From Streptomyces sp. WMMB303 (GTDB lineage: Bacteria > Actinomycetota > Actinomycetes > Streptomycetales > Streptomycetaceae): a stretch of 64,000 bases of DNA. Below the pieces are notes generated by a model. The model saw only the letters and a list, made by a program, of their open reading frames with translations. It ran no database searches and was not told the DNA's origin. The position numbers and the translations under genes were made by a program. Shown in pieces: positions 18,800 to 27,225 of the stretch. Numbering within the stretch: the first letter of the stretch is position 1; each line of letters opens with the position of its first letter. The stretch is from NCBI RefSeq assembly GCF_029351045.1, contig NZ_JARKIN010000001.1:310001-374000 (forward strand). Reading direction: 5' to 3'.

Positions 18800-19450
18800 A
18801 TGAGTCCGAACCCTCCCCATGATGGGGCACCCGGGCCGGAGGCGGGAGAAGCGCCCGCGTTCGCGCCCCGCATGCGCCTGCTGAGGCGGCGCAGTGGGCT
18901 GAGCCTGGAGGCGTCGGCGCGCAGGGCGGGCCTCTCCCCCGCGCACCTCTCCCGGCTGGAGACCGGCAAGCGGCAGCCGTCGCTGCCGCTCCTGCTCACC
19001 CTCGCCCGCGTCTACGGCACGACCGTCGGTGAGCTGCTGGGCGAGACGACCACGGCCGCCGACGCGATCGTCCGGGGTGAGGAGACACCGACCGTCGACG
19101 CCGGGGGATGGCACTACCGGCAGGCGGGACAGGCCGGACGCGCGATGCAGGCCCTCCAGGTCCACGTGCCGCGCGGCCCACAGCGGGACCTCGTCCGCGT
19201 CCATCCGGGCGAGGAGTGGATCCATGTGCGCCGCGGCGCACTGCGGCTGACGCTCGGCCAGGTCACCGAGACGCTGGCGGCCGGGGACTCGGCGCACTTC
19301 GACTCGCTCACTCCGCACCGGCTGGAGGCCGTCTCGGCGGACGGCGCGGACCTGCTCTTCGTCCACACTCTCCTGCAGTCCCCCACCGCCGAACTGTGCG
19401 TGACCGGCTCAGCCGGTGCCACCGCGCCCGGCGGCACCCCGCGGCACTGA
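18800..19450 (+). CDS. XRE-family regulator with C-terminal cupin domain
   Basis: A 216-residue two-domain regulator. Residues about 25-80 form an XRE helix-turn-helix (MRLLRRRSGLSLEASARRAGLSPAHLSRLETGK). Residues about 120-195 form a cupin-2 barrel (VHPGEEWIHVRRGALRLTLG and GDSAHFDSLTPH) likely to bind a small effector. It probably represses itself through the tandem operators that overlap its promoter. The downstream gene encodes a small membrane protein that may belong to the same regulon. The effector is unknown. Confidence 0.88.
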   Translation: MSPNPPHDGAPGPEAGEAPAFAPRMRLLRRRSGLSLEASARRAGLSPAHLSRLETGKRQPSLPLLLTLARVYGTTVGELLGETTTAADAIVRGEETPTVDAGGWHYRQAGQAGRAMQALQVHVPRGPQRDLVRVHPGEEWIHVRRGALRLTLGQVTETLAAGDSAHFDSLTPHRLEAVSADGADLLFVHTLLQSPTAELCVTGSAGATAPGGTPRH

Positions 19451-19460
19451 GCCGCGGACC

Positions 19461-19492
19461 GTGCGCCGGCGCCACCGGTGGCGCCGGCGCAC
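19461..19492. terminator. 32-bp perfect palindrome after the XRE-cupin gene
   Basis: Positions 19461-19492 read identically on both strands with no central loop (centre ACCGGT). As RNA it would fold with a small forced loop and may terminate or attenuate transcription into the next gene. As DNA it could be a cruciform or dimer-binding site. Confidence 0.6.
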
Positions 19493-19550
19493 CAGCCACC
19501 CCGTCCCACCGCAGCCCCCCCTTTCCCGCGTGCGCACAGAAGGGCCCGCC

Positions 19551-19772
19551 ATGACCTCCCACCAGCAGGCACCGGAACCGCAGTCCCCCTCGTCCGCGCC
19601 GGCCTCCCGGCAGCCGCCTGCCCGGCGCGAGCGCCGCTACGAACCGGGCGAGGAGCGCGGCGACGGCCGCTTCCCGCGCGGTCTGGCGCTGCGGCTGTTC
19701 GTGTACGTGGTGGCCGGTCATCTGCTGGCGGGGTTCCTGTTCCTCCTCTTCGAGCTGGGCGGCGGCAAGTAG
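19551..19772 (+). CDS. Small single-pass membrane protein (DUF6126-like)
   Basis: A 73-residue protein: a Pro/Arg-rich cytoplasmic N-terminus with RRYEPGEERGDGRFPRGLALR, then one transmembrane helix (LFVYVVAGHLLAGFLFLLFEL) and a short tail. It resembles small Streptomyces proteins annotated DUF6126 that sit beside XRE-cupin regulators; this match is from memory and not checked. AGAAGGG lies 7 nt before ATG 19551. Function unknown. Confidence 0.75.
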   Translation: MTSHQQAPEPQSPSSAPASRQPPARRERRYEPGEERGDGRFPRGLALRLFVYVVAGHLLAGFLFLLFELGGGK

Positions 19773-19790
19773 CCGCCGCGTGCCGCGGTG

Positions 19791-22559
19791 TCACACCAGC
19801 GGCACCTCCGACGGTGCACCGTCCAGCGACAGTTCGGCCCAGATGGTCTTCCCCTCCGCGGTGTAGCGGGTCCCCCAGTGCTGGGCGAGCTGCGCGATCA
19901 GGAACAGCCCCCGGCCCCCCTCGTCCACGGTGGTGGCGCGCCGAAGGTGCGGTGCTGTGCTGCTGCTGTCCGAGACCTCGCAGGTCACATAGCGGTCGCA
20001 GAGGAGCCGCACGGTGACGGGAGGCGCCCCGTAGCGGATGGCGTTGGTCAGCAGCTCGCTGAGAATGAGCTCCGCGGTGAAGGCCGTCTCCTCCAGACCC
20101 CATTCGACCAGCCGGGCCGCGCACGCGGCCCGCACCGGGGCGACGGCTTCCGGGTCGCTGGGGACCTCCCAGCGGGCGATCCGGGAGGACGGCAGCAGCC
20201 GCGTCTCGGCGACGAGCAGCGCGATGTCGTCACGGTCCTCGCTGGTGCGGTCCGGCAGCATGGCCTCCAGCACGGCAGCGCACGTCTCCTCGGGCCCCTG
20301 TCCGGTGCCGGAGAGCGCGACACGCAGCATCTCCAGCCGTTCATCGAGATCGCGGCTGCGGACCTGGACCAGTCCGTTGGTGTACAGCGCCAGCCGGCTG
20401 CCTTCGGGCAACGTCAGGGTGCGGGTCTCGAACGGCGAGGCACCCAGTCCGAGCGGCAGGTTCTCGGGGGCTTCCAGGACGGCGGTGGTGCCGTCCGGAC
20501 AGGCCAGCGCGGGTGGCGGATGGCCTGCCCCCGAGAACTGGCAACGGCCGGAGGCGGGATCGTAGATGGCGTACAGCACGGTCGCTCCGGTGACCGCGGC
20601 GGTGTCCGGGCCGAGCGTGGGGTCCTGGTCGATGCGCATCACCAATTCGTCCAGGTGGGCGAGCAGTTCCTCCGGGGGAAGATCCAGGGAGGAGAAGTTG
20701 TGCACCGCGGTGCGCAGCCGGCCCATGGTGGCGGCCGCGTGCAGTCCGTGACCCACCACGTCCCCGACCACCAGCGCCACCCGGGCACCGGGCAGCGGAA
20801 TGACATCGAACCAGTCCCCGCCCACCCCCGCCCGCGCCGGCAGATAGCGGTAGGCGGCCGAGACGGCGTTCTGTTCGGGCAGTCCGCCGGGCAGCAGGCT
20901 GCGCTGGAGTGTGACGGCCAGACCGTGCTCGCGTGCGTAGCGCCGGGCGTTGTCCACGCAGACCGCGGTGCGGGTGACCAGCTCCTCGGCCGAGGCCAGG
21001 TCCTCGGCCTGGAACGCGCGCTGGTCCCGGCGCCAGAAGCAGGCCCGGCCCAGCACGGTGCCGCGGGCCCGCAGCGGCACCATGATCAACGAGTGGAAGC
21101 CCTCGCGGAGCATGCGTTCGGCGCGCTCGGGGTCGGTGGCACGCCAGTCGGTCGCGGCGGCCAGATCCGGCTCCAGGACCGACTCGGCCAGGTCTCCGGC
21201 GTCTCCGGCGTCTCCGGCGCGCCCGCCGCCTTCGCCGCCCCCGGCGGTCCCGTCCTCCCTTCCGCTTTCGCTCCCTCCCGGGCCCGAGAGGGGCGGAACC
21301 GCGGGGCTGCTGTCCACCGGTTGCAGCGGCGGGACGGCGCCGCCCTCGAAGCGCAGCGCGACCCGGCGGACGGCGGCGGTGGACGGACCGGGCAGCGGCT
21401 CCTGCCCGCCGATGACCGGTTCGAGCAGGTCGACGGTGGCCGCGTCCGCGAACCGGGGGACCGCGACCTCGGTCAGTTCCTCGGCGGTGCGCACCACGTC
21501 GAGCGTGGTGCCGATCCGCAGACCCGCGGTGTAGAGCAGTTCCAGGCGCTGGGCGGCGACCTGGGCCTGGCCGGCGACCTCCCGCAGTTCGGTGGTGTCC
21601 CGCAGCGTGGCCACGCACCCGGCCGGGCCGCCGTCGGAACCGGTGGGGCGCTGGTTGACGGCGAGCATCCGGTCGCCGACGGCATACACCTCGTCGCTGG
21701 CGGAGCGGCCGGAGGCCAGCAGCCCCGCGATGCCCGGCTCCAGCCGCAGGTCGTCGATCTGCTGCCCCTGCGCGTGGTCCGGCAGCCGCAGGAGCCGGTG
21801 CGCCTCGTCGTTGGCGAGCACCAGCCGCCCGGTACCGTCCAGGACGAGCACGCCCTCCCGCGCGGCGTGGAGCACCGCGTCGTGATGTTCGTACATGCGC
21901 GTCACCTCCGCCGGCCCCAGGCCGCGGGTCTGGCGGTTGAGCCGCCTGCTGACCAGCCCGGCGCCCAGGGTCGCGAGGAGGAGGGCGCCCGCGGCGCCCG
22001 CCCCTACCCACGGCAGTTCGCGGTCCAGCTTGGCCGAGACGGTCGCCAGGTCGACGCCCGCCGTGACCAGCCCGATCACCGTGCCGTCCGGGTCCTGCAC
22101 GGGGGCGACCGCGCGGACGGAATCCTTGGGCTGGCCTTCGAACTGCTCGGTGTAGGACTGGCCGGCCAGCGCCCGGCTGAAGTCGCCCGAGGCCCGTTTG
22201 CCGATCAGCCGCGGGAGGGGGTCGCTGAGCCGGACGCCCTGCCGGTCGAGGACCGCGACGAAGTCGATCCCGCACTCACGACCGGCCCGTACGCTCACCG
22301 GCTGCAGCTTCCCGGTCGGGCGGGGCGAGCGCAGGGCAGCGGCGGTCGAGGGAGAGAGGGCCAGCGTGGCGGCACAGGTCAGGGAGCGTTCCCGGGCGCT
22401 GCGGACGTCGGCCAGTCGGGCCTGCCAGGCCAGGCCCGCGGCGGCGGCGAGCACCAGCAGCAGCACGATCGCCAGTTGCAGTACGAAGACCTGTCCGGCA
22501 ACGCTCCGCACCGCGAGCCGGGAACCGCGCTTCGCGGCGCCAGGACGCTTTTGAGTCAT
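19791..22559 (-). CDS. Membrane sensor SpoIIE-type phosphatase with PAS, GAF, PP2C and anti-sigma-like ATPase domains
   Basis: A 922-residue signalling protein. A transmembrane helix (about residues 22-43), an extracytoplasmic Cache-like sensor and a second helix (about 180-200) are followed by PAS, GAF, a SpoIIE/PP2C domain (GGDWFDVIPLPGARVALVVGDVVGHG, SGAGHPPP) and a C-terminal RsbW-like HATPase (LSELLTNAIRYG, GGRGLFLIAQLAQHWG). It probably dephosphorylates an anti-sigma antagonist and can act as its cognate kinase. The GAF carries a Gly/Asp/Ala insertion from a 9-bp repeat. ATG 22559 was chosen; ATG 22586 is possible. Both have weak ribosome-binding sites. Confidence 0.88.
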   Translation of the reverse strand: MTQKRPGAAKRGSRLAVRSVAGQVFVLQLAIVLLLVLAAAAGLAWQARLADVRSARERSLTCAATLALSPSTAAALRSPRPTGKLQPVSVRAGRECGIDFVAVLDRQGVRLSDPLPRLIGKRASGDFSRALAGQSYTEQFEGQPKDSVRAVAPVQDPDGTVIGLVTAGVDLATVSAKLDRELPWVGAGAAGALLLATLGAGLVSRRLNRQTRGLGPAEVTRMYEHHDAVLHAAREGVLVLDGTGRLVLANDEAHRLLRLPDHAQGQQIDDLRLEPGIAGLLASGRSASDEVYAVGDRMLAVNQRPTGSDGGPAGCVATLRDTTELREVAGQAQVAAQRLELLYTAGLRIGTTLDVVRTAEELTEVAVPRFADAATVDLLEPVIGGQEPLPGPSTAAVRRVALRFEGGAVPPLQPVDSSPAVPPLSGPGGSESGREDGTAGGGEGGGRAGDAGDAGDLAESVLEPDLAAATDWRATDPERAERMLREGFHSLIMVPLRARGTVLGRACFWRRDQRAFQAEDLASAEELVTRTAVCVDNARRYAREHGLAVTLQRSLLPGGLPEQNAVSAAYRYLPARAGVGGDWFDVIPLPGARVALVVGDVVGHGLHAAATMGRLRTAVHNFSSLDLPPEELLAHLDELVMRIDQDPTLGPDTAAVTGATVLYAIYDPASGRCQFSGAGHPPPALACPDGTTAVLEAPENLPLGLGASPFETRTLTLPEGSRLALYTNGLVQVRSRDLDERLEMLRVALSGTGQGPEETCAAVLEAMLPDRTSEDRDDIALLVAETRLLPSSRIARWEVPSDPEAVAPVRAACAARLVEWGLEETAFTAELILSELLTNAIRYGAPPVTVRLLCDRYVTCEVSDSSSTAPHLRRATTVDEGGRGLFLIAQLAQHWGTRYTAEGKTIWAELSLDGAPSEVPLV
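21192..21218. repeat. Three tandem 9-bp repeats in the SpoIIE gene
   Basis: Unit GTCTCCGGC repeated three times, encoding Gly-Asp-Ala triplets in a low-complexity GAF insertion. In-frame copy changes would alter linker length only. Confidence 0.8.
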
Positions 22560-23141
22560 GCAGCATGGTCTATCGCCCTTTGCCATGAATCCCGCGGATG
22601 CACAACCCGGCCGTGCGCACGGCAACACCTGCGAGGCACCCCGTACCGGCCAAGCGCGCGGGACGGCGGGCCGTGGAGAGGCACATCAGGGCACAGCACA
22701 TCCGCCGGGAGGCACATCCCCGCCGGGCGAGGCGGCTCCGTCCGGCGGCGAGGTCACCGTGCCGCAGCCCGGGCCGCCGCTTCCCCGGGGCCGCGGCCGG
22801 GGCGGGTCCCGGTGCACGGCGGGCGGGTGACCGCACCGTCCCGAACCGGAGCACGCGCCGGGCGGCGGCGGCCCCGATCCCGCGGGCCGCACCGGCGGGA
22901 GCGGGGGCCCGGACAGCGGAGCAGAGGGGCGTTCGTCCGACTATGCGAACGGCATGTGCGTACGAAGATCAGAAAGGGCTATCCTGCGAACGGTTCTGCG
23001 AGTTGACGCCACAACGACCAGGCCGCGGCCAGAGTCCTTTCCCCGCAACGGGGTTCCGCGTACGGCGAGTCGGCAGTCGTGCCGGCTGGTGCCACGCATC
23101 GCTGGTCATGATGTCGATCTTATGCTGTTGAGAGGGTGCTG
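22560..23141. promoter_or_regulatory. Divergent region between the SpoIIE gene and the conservon
   Basis: 582 nt without a supported gene. It becomes less GC-rich towards cvnA (about 22940-23135) and holds a TTATGCT at about 23120 that could be a -10 for cvnA, but no good -35 is seen. Both divergent promoters must lie here. Confidence 0.5.
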
Positions 23142-24749
23142 ATGGTCCGTCGCGAAGTGTCGTCCGGAAGTCGAAGGCCCGCTTCCAGAACGATGTGGTG
23201 GGTGCCCACCGTCCTCGTGGTCCTGGCCACCGTGCTCGCCGCGGCACTCGTCCCGCCCTCCTCCCGCATCGCGGTGCTGGTGTGCGGCGCCGTGGCGACC
23301 GCCGTCCTCGCGGGTGTGACGGCGGAACTCGTGCGCCGCGGGGCCGAGTCGGAACGTTTCCGCGCCGAGGCCGCAGCACGCGAGGCGGATCTGCGCAGGC
23401 ACCTGGAGGAGCAGGAGGCCGCCACCGTACGGCTGGCCGAGGAGGTGCTGCCGCGCGCCGTGGCGAGGCTGGAGGAGGGCGAGTTCTCCCAGGACGTCCT
23501 GCGCTCCTACCCCGTCGACGGCGGACTCGGCCCGCGGTTCCGCGCAGCCCACGAGGCCCTGCTGCGCTCCGTCGTGGAAGCCGTGCAGTCCGAGGAGACC
23601 ATGCGCGACTCGGCGCAGCGCGGCGTCGTCAACGTCGCCCGCCGCGTCCAGGCCATCGTGCACCAGCAGGCGACCGATCTGCGCACCATGGAGGACCGGC
23701 ACGGCAACGAGCCCAAATTCTTCACCGACCTCCTCCGACTGGACCACGGCACCGCGCTCATCGGCCGCCTCGCCGACAGCATCGCCGTCCTCGGCGGGGC
23801 CCGGCCCGGCCGCCAGTGGAACCGGGCCGTCCCGCTGTACAGCGTGCTGCGCGGCGCGATGTCCCGGATCATCGAGTACCAGCGGGTGGAACTGCACTCC
23901 GTCGCGGAAGTGGCCGTCGTCGGCCCCGCCGTCGAACCGCTCATCCACGCGCTGGCCGAACTGCTGGACAACGCCACCCGCTACTCGCCCCCCAAGACCC
24001 GCGTCCATCTCACCGCCGTCGAGGTGCACATGGGCATCGCGGTCGAGATCGAGGACGGCGGGGTCGGCCTGAGCGAAGAGGCCCGCGCCCGTGCCGAGCG
24101 CATGCTCAAGGAGGCCCGGGCCGGCATCGACCTGAACGACCTGGGCGAGTCGCCGCGGCTGGGCCTGGCCGTGGTCGGCCGGCTGGCGCAGGCGTACGAC
24201 TTCCAGGTCTCGCTGCCGCCCTCCGCCTACGGGGGGGTCCGCGCGGTGCTGACCGTGCCGCAGAGCCTCATCACCACCGCCCCGGCCGAGGGCCGCGCAC
24301 ACGGCATCGGCGCCGCCTCCGGCCTGCGGCCGCTGTCCTCCGACGCCCCGCGGCCGGAGTCGGGAGAGCACCGCGGCGCGGCGGCCGATGCGGCCCGACA
24401 CCGGGAGGCCGCCCCCACTCCCGCCCCCGCCGGAACCGCCCCGGCGGCGCAGAAGCCGGACGGCGTCGCCGCCGCGCATCCGGATGGCGGGGCCGCGGCC
24501 GACGGACAGCAGGACCAGGCGCCCGAGCGGACGCCGAGCGGCCTGCCGCAGCGCAGGCGCCGCCGACCGAGCGGAGACGGGCGGCCCGCGGCAGCTCCGC
24601 GCCCGGCGCGCCCGGGCCCCGCCGCCACCGCACACGAGGAACCCGCACCCGGCGTATGGATGGCCGAACTCCACAGCGGGCTGCACGGCGACAGACCGGC
24701 GCCGGACCCGGCTCGCGCCAACAGCGACACGTCAGACAAGGATGAGTAG
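23142..24749 (+). CDS. cvnA: Conservon sensor-kinase-like protein CvnA
   Basis: A 535-residue membrane protein with two N-terminal helices (about residues 20-65), a coiled-coil segment (ERFRAEAAAREADLRRHLEEQ), and a histidine-kinase-type ATPase (ALAELLDNATRYSPPKTRV, IEIEDGGVGLSEE). A Pro/Ala-rich disordered tail of about 140 residues follows. CvnA proteins bind CvnB-D in a membrane-attached complex resembling eukaryotic G-protein signalling. ATG 23142 has GAGAGG 6 nt upstream; GTG 23136 has no spacing. It heads a tight four-gene operon. Confidence 0.92.
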   Translation: MVRREVSSGSRRPASRTMWWVPTVLVVLATVLAAALVPPSSRIAVLVCGAVATAVLAGVTAELVRRGAESERFRAEAAAREADLRRHLEEQEAATVRLAEEVLPRAVARLEEGEFSQDVLRSYPVDGGLGPRFRAAHEALLRSVVEAVQSEETMRDSAQRGVVNVARRVQAIVHQQATDLRTMEDRHGNEPKFFTDLLRLDHGTALIGRLADSIAVLGGARPGRQWNRAVPLYSVLRGAMSRIIEYQRVELHSVAEVAVVGPAVEPLIHALAELLDNATRYSPPKTRVHLTAVEVHMGIAVEIEDGGVGLSEEARARAERMLKEARAGIDLNDLGESPRLGLAVVGRLAQAYDFQVSLPPSAYGGVRAVLTVPQSLITTAPAEGRAHGIGAASGLRPLSSDAPRPESGEHRGAAADAARHREAAPTPAPAGTAPAAQKPDGVAAAHPDGGAAADGQQDQAPERTPSGLPQRRRRRPSGDGRPAAAPRPARPGPAATAHEEPAPGVWMAELHSGLHGDRPAPDPARANSDTSDKDE

Positions 24750-24752
24750 CCG

Positions 24753-25157
24753 ATGGATCACCGCGCGGACATGGACTGGATGCTTAAGGACCTCGCCGAG
24801 AGCGTCCCGCAGACCCGTCACATAGTGGTGCTGTCCTCGGACGGCCTGTGCATGGCCCGGTACGACACCGACGTCGACACCGCGGACAGGATCGCGGCGA
24901 TCGGCTCGGGTCTGCAGAGCCTCTCCGGCGCGGTGGCCGCCGAGTTCCCGCAGAGCGACGGGCGGATGCGGATGGTGGTGATCGAGGTGAGCGGCGGCTT
25001 CATGTACCTGATGGCCGCCGGCGCCGGCGCGCACCTCGCCGTGCTCGCGGACGAGGGGGTGGATGCCGGGCTGGTCGGTCAGTGCATGCGCGATCTGGTG
25101 GCCCGCATCGGTGCTCATCTGACCAGCCCGCCACGGACCGACGGGCAGGTGCCGTGA
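24753..25157 (+). CDS. cvnB: Conservon roadblock/LC7 protein CvnB
   Basis: A 134-residue roadblock/LC7-domain protein (DMDWMLKDLAESVPQTRHIVVLSSDGL, then a beta-rich core ending in ARIGAHL). Roadblock proteins regulate small GTPases; CvnB is thought to act on CvnD. It starts 3 nt after cvnA, using AAGGATGAG across the cvnA stop, and its stop overlaps the cvnC GTG. Confidence 0.93.
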   Translation: MDHRADMDWMLKDLAESVPQTRHIVVLSSDGLCMARYDTDVDTADRIAAIGSGLQSLSGAVAAEFPQSDGRMRMVVIEVSGGFMYLMAAGAGAHLAVLADEGVDAGLVGQCMRDLVARIGAHLTSPPRTDGQVP

Positions 25158-25507
25158 GCGAAAACGGCCACGGGTGGGAGGAGAGCGGCCCGGAGCGGCT
25201 GTATGTGATCACCGGGGGGCGGGAGGCGGACGCCGAGCGGGTCCGGCTCGACCTGGTGACGCTGATCGTCTCGCGGGAGGAGCCCGGGGTGGGCATGCAG
25301 CCGGAACTGGCGGCGATCCTGCGGATCTGCCGCTCGCCGCTCTCCGTCGCCGAGATCTCCGCGTATCTGGCCCTGCCCTCCAGTGCGACCGGTGTGCTGC
25401 TCGACGACTTGCTGACCGACGGGCGGGTCGAGGCACGCGAACCCGCCAGCTCTCTTCCCGACATCGCATTGATTGAGGCGGTAATCGATGGACTCCAAAA
25501 GCTCTGA
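25154..25507 (+). CDS. cvnC: Conservon DUF742 protein CvnC
   Basis: A 117-residue DUF742 protein with a winged-helix-like fold, recognised by RLYVITGGR near the N-terminus, LRICRSPLSVAEISAYLALP and a terminal DIALIEAVIDGL. GTG 25154 overlaps the cvnB stop by 4 nt, and the gene overlaps cvnD by 20 nt, so the four proteins are translationally coupled. It is a subunit of the CvnA-D complex; its biochemical role is not established. Confidence 0.93.
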   Translation: MSENGHGWEESGPERLYVITGGREADAERVRLDLVTLIVSREEPGVGMQPELAAILRICRSPLSVAEISAYLALPSSATGVLLDDLLTDGRVEAREPASSLPDIALIEAVIDGLQKL

Positions 25508-26108
25508 CACGGTCCTGGAGCCACGGGAGGCCGACCGGCTTCCCTCCTCCGCTTCGTCCGCGGTCAAGATCGTCATCGTCGGCGGATTCGGCGTCGGCAA
25601 GACGACGCTGGTCCGCTCGGTCAGCGAGATCAGGCCGCTGACCACCGAGGAGACGATGACCCGGGCCAGCACCGGCATCGACGACCTCGCCGGGGTCGAA
25701 CGCAAGTCCGAGACGACGGTGGCGATGGACTTCGGGCGGATCAGCCTCAACGAGGAACTGGTGCTCTACCTCTTCGGCACGCCCGGGCAGCAGCGCTTCT
25801 GGTTCCTGTGGAACGGACTGTTCGAAGGCGCGCTGGGAGCCGTGGTCCTGGTGGACACCCGGCGGCTGGAGGTCAGCTTCGACGTGATCGGAAGGCTGGA
25901 GGAGGCGGGGGTGCCGTTCGTCATCGCCGTCAACGCCTTTCCGGACGCGGCCAGTTATCCGACCGAGGAACTGCGGTCCGCACTCGACCTGCCGACGAGT
26001 GTGCCGATCGTGGTCTGTGACGCACGGCGCCGCGAATCCAGCCGGGATGTCCTCATCTCGCTGATGCACCACCTGCGCGACCACACCCTGACTGCGGAAC
26101 CGAGCTGA
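25488..26108 (+). CDS. cvnD: Conservon small GTPase-like protein CvnD
   Basis: A 206-residue P-loop GTPase. The Walker A motif is GGFGVGKTTLV (about residues 29-39), a switch-II-like LYLFGTPGQQRFW follows, and a guanine-specificity-type VIAVNAFPD replaces NKxD. It switches between GTP and GDP states in the conservon complex. It is the last gene of the operon; no cvnE-type P450 follows. Confidence 0.93.
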   Translation: MDSKSSDTVLEPREADRLPSSASSAVKIVIVGGFGVGKTTLVRSVSEIRPLTTEETMTRASTGIDDLAGVERKSETTVAMDFGRISLNEELVLYLFGTPGQQRFWFLWNGLFEGALGAVVLVDTRRLEVSFDVIGRLEEAGVPFVIAVNAFPDAASYPTEELRSALDLPTSVPIVVCDARRRESSRDVLISLMHHLRDHTLTAEPS

Positions 26109-26186
26109 CAGCGCAGCCGAGCCGCCGGGGCCCGCGAGCCCCGTCTCCGGGGAGCCCGTCTCCGGTGAGCCCGGCGCCGGTCGCGC

Positions 26187-26219
26187 GGCGTCCCGCGCCG
26201 ACTCCCGGCGCGGGACGCC
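26187..26219. terminator. Terminator between cvnD and the MarR gene
   Basis: Perfect 14-bp stem (26187-26200 with 26206-26219) and a 5-nt loop between convergent genes. Confidence 0.7.
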
Positions 26220-26240
26220 GACGCACCGTCGGCGGACAGA

Positions 26241-26747
26241 TCAGGCCGAGCGGTCGTCGACCTCCCGCAGCGCGGCGAGCCGGGCGAGCGGGGCCGCGCC
26301 CTCGGTCGCCTCACGGAACGCCCTGAGCCCTTCGTAGAGCACGGCGCGCGCCTTGGGCGACATCGCCTCCAATGTCACGGTCAGCGCCTCCTCGCGGTGG
26401 AGCCGCAGATCGCTGAGGTACTTCCGGCCCTGGTGGGTCAGATGCAGTTCCAGCTCCCGTCGGCTGACCTGACTGGGCAGCCGCTCCAGGAAGCCGAGCG
26501 CCTGGAGGCGGTCGCACAGCCGGCTGACCGACGAGGGAGCCGAGCCCAGCATCTCCCCCAGCATGCGCAGATTCATCCCCTCATCCCGGTCCAGACAGTA
26601 GAGGACGCGCAGCTGGGAAGCGGAGACCGGGGAGGAGGAGACCGCGTCGCGGCCGTGCTCCCACAGGACTTCCAGCAGCTCGATGACGTCCCCCACCGTC
26701 CCGGCGCCGGCCGACTCGCTGCGGCCGCCGGGAGGCTCGCCGGTCAC
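26241..26747 (-). CDS. MarR-family transcriptional regulator
   Basis: A 168-residue winged-helix repressor. The DNA-binding region is SASQLRVLYCLDRDEG, LRMLGEMLGSAPSSVSRLCDRLQALGFLERL and a beta-wing (SRRELELHLTHQGRKYL). GTG 26747 is favoured because GGAG lies just upstream; a longer reading from about 26809 is possible. It is convergent with the conservon and has no obvious divergent target except the glycosyltransferase gene 480 nt away. Ligand unknown. Confidence 0.85.
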   Translation of the reverse strand: MTGEPPGGRSESAGAGTVGDVIELLEVLWEHGRDAVSSSPVSASQLRVLYCLDRDEGMNLRMLGEMLGSAPSSVSRLCDRLQALGFLERLPSQVSRRELELHLTHQGRKYLSDLRLHREEALTVTLEAMSPKARAVLYEGLRAFREATEGAAPLARLAALREVDDRSA

Positions 26748-27225
26748 TGCTCCGCTCCGCGCCGGTACCACCGGTCTGGGGCGGGGGTCGAAGCCACGTT
26801 TCACTCCACACGATCGGCGCTTGTGCCGCCCCCGGCTCTGCGAGGCTCGCTCGCCGCCGTCCGGGTCCGGTACGAGTTTATCCCTTCGCACCCGCCCCGG
26901 ACAGGCCCGCCTCCCCCGCCCCGCGGGGTGCGGGCGCGCCGGGCCCCGCCACAGGCGGCACCGGAGCGGCACTCACAGCCGCCGCACAGGTCCAGCACAG
27001 GCGGATGACAGGGCCGTTCGCGAGGTTCGGACCCATGCTCGCCGAGAACCCGGCCGCCCGCGCCGCCGGATCCGCGGCCCGGCCCGCCGCCGACGGGACG
27101 GTGGCCTTCCGGCCGCTCGGCCCGGCGCAGGCCGAGCGGCCGTGCTTCTCGTCCCGAGCCACGCGGGCGGCAGCGACTGCACGCCCGTGGCGCCACCACG
27201 GACCTGAAAGAAAGCGGACTCCAGT
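26748..27225. other. Gap between the MarR gene and the glycosyltransferase gene
   Basis: 478 nt holding both divergent promoters. A 74-residue frame (27005-27229, plus) ends in an ATGA overlap with the next ATG but has unremarkable composition and no clear ribosome-binding site, so it is not called a gene. Confidence 0.4.

Noticed and set aside
21192..21218. Short tandem repeats as a CRISPR-like array
   Set aside because: Units are contiguous 9-mers inside a coding frame, without spacers.
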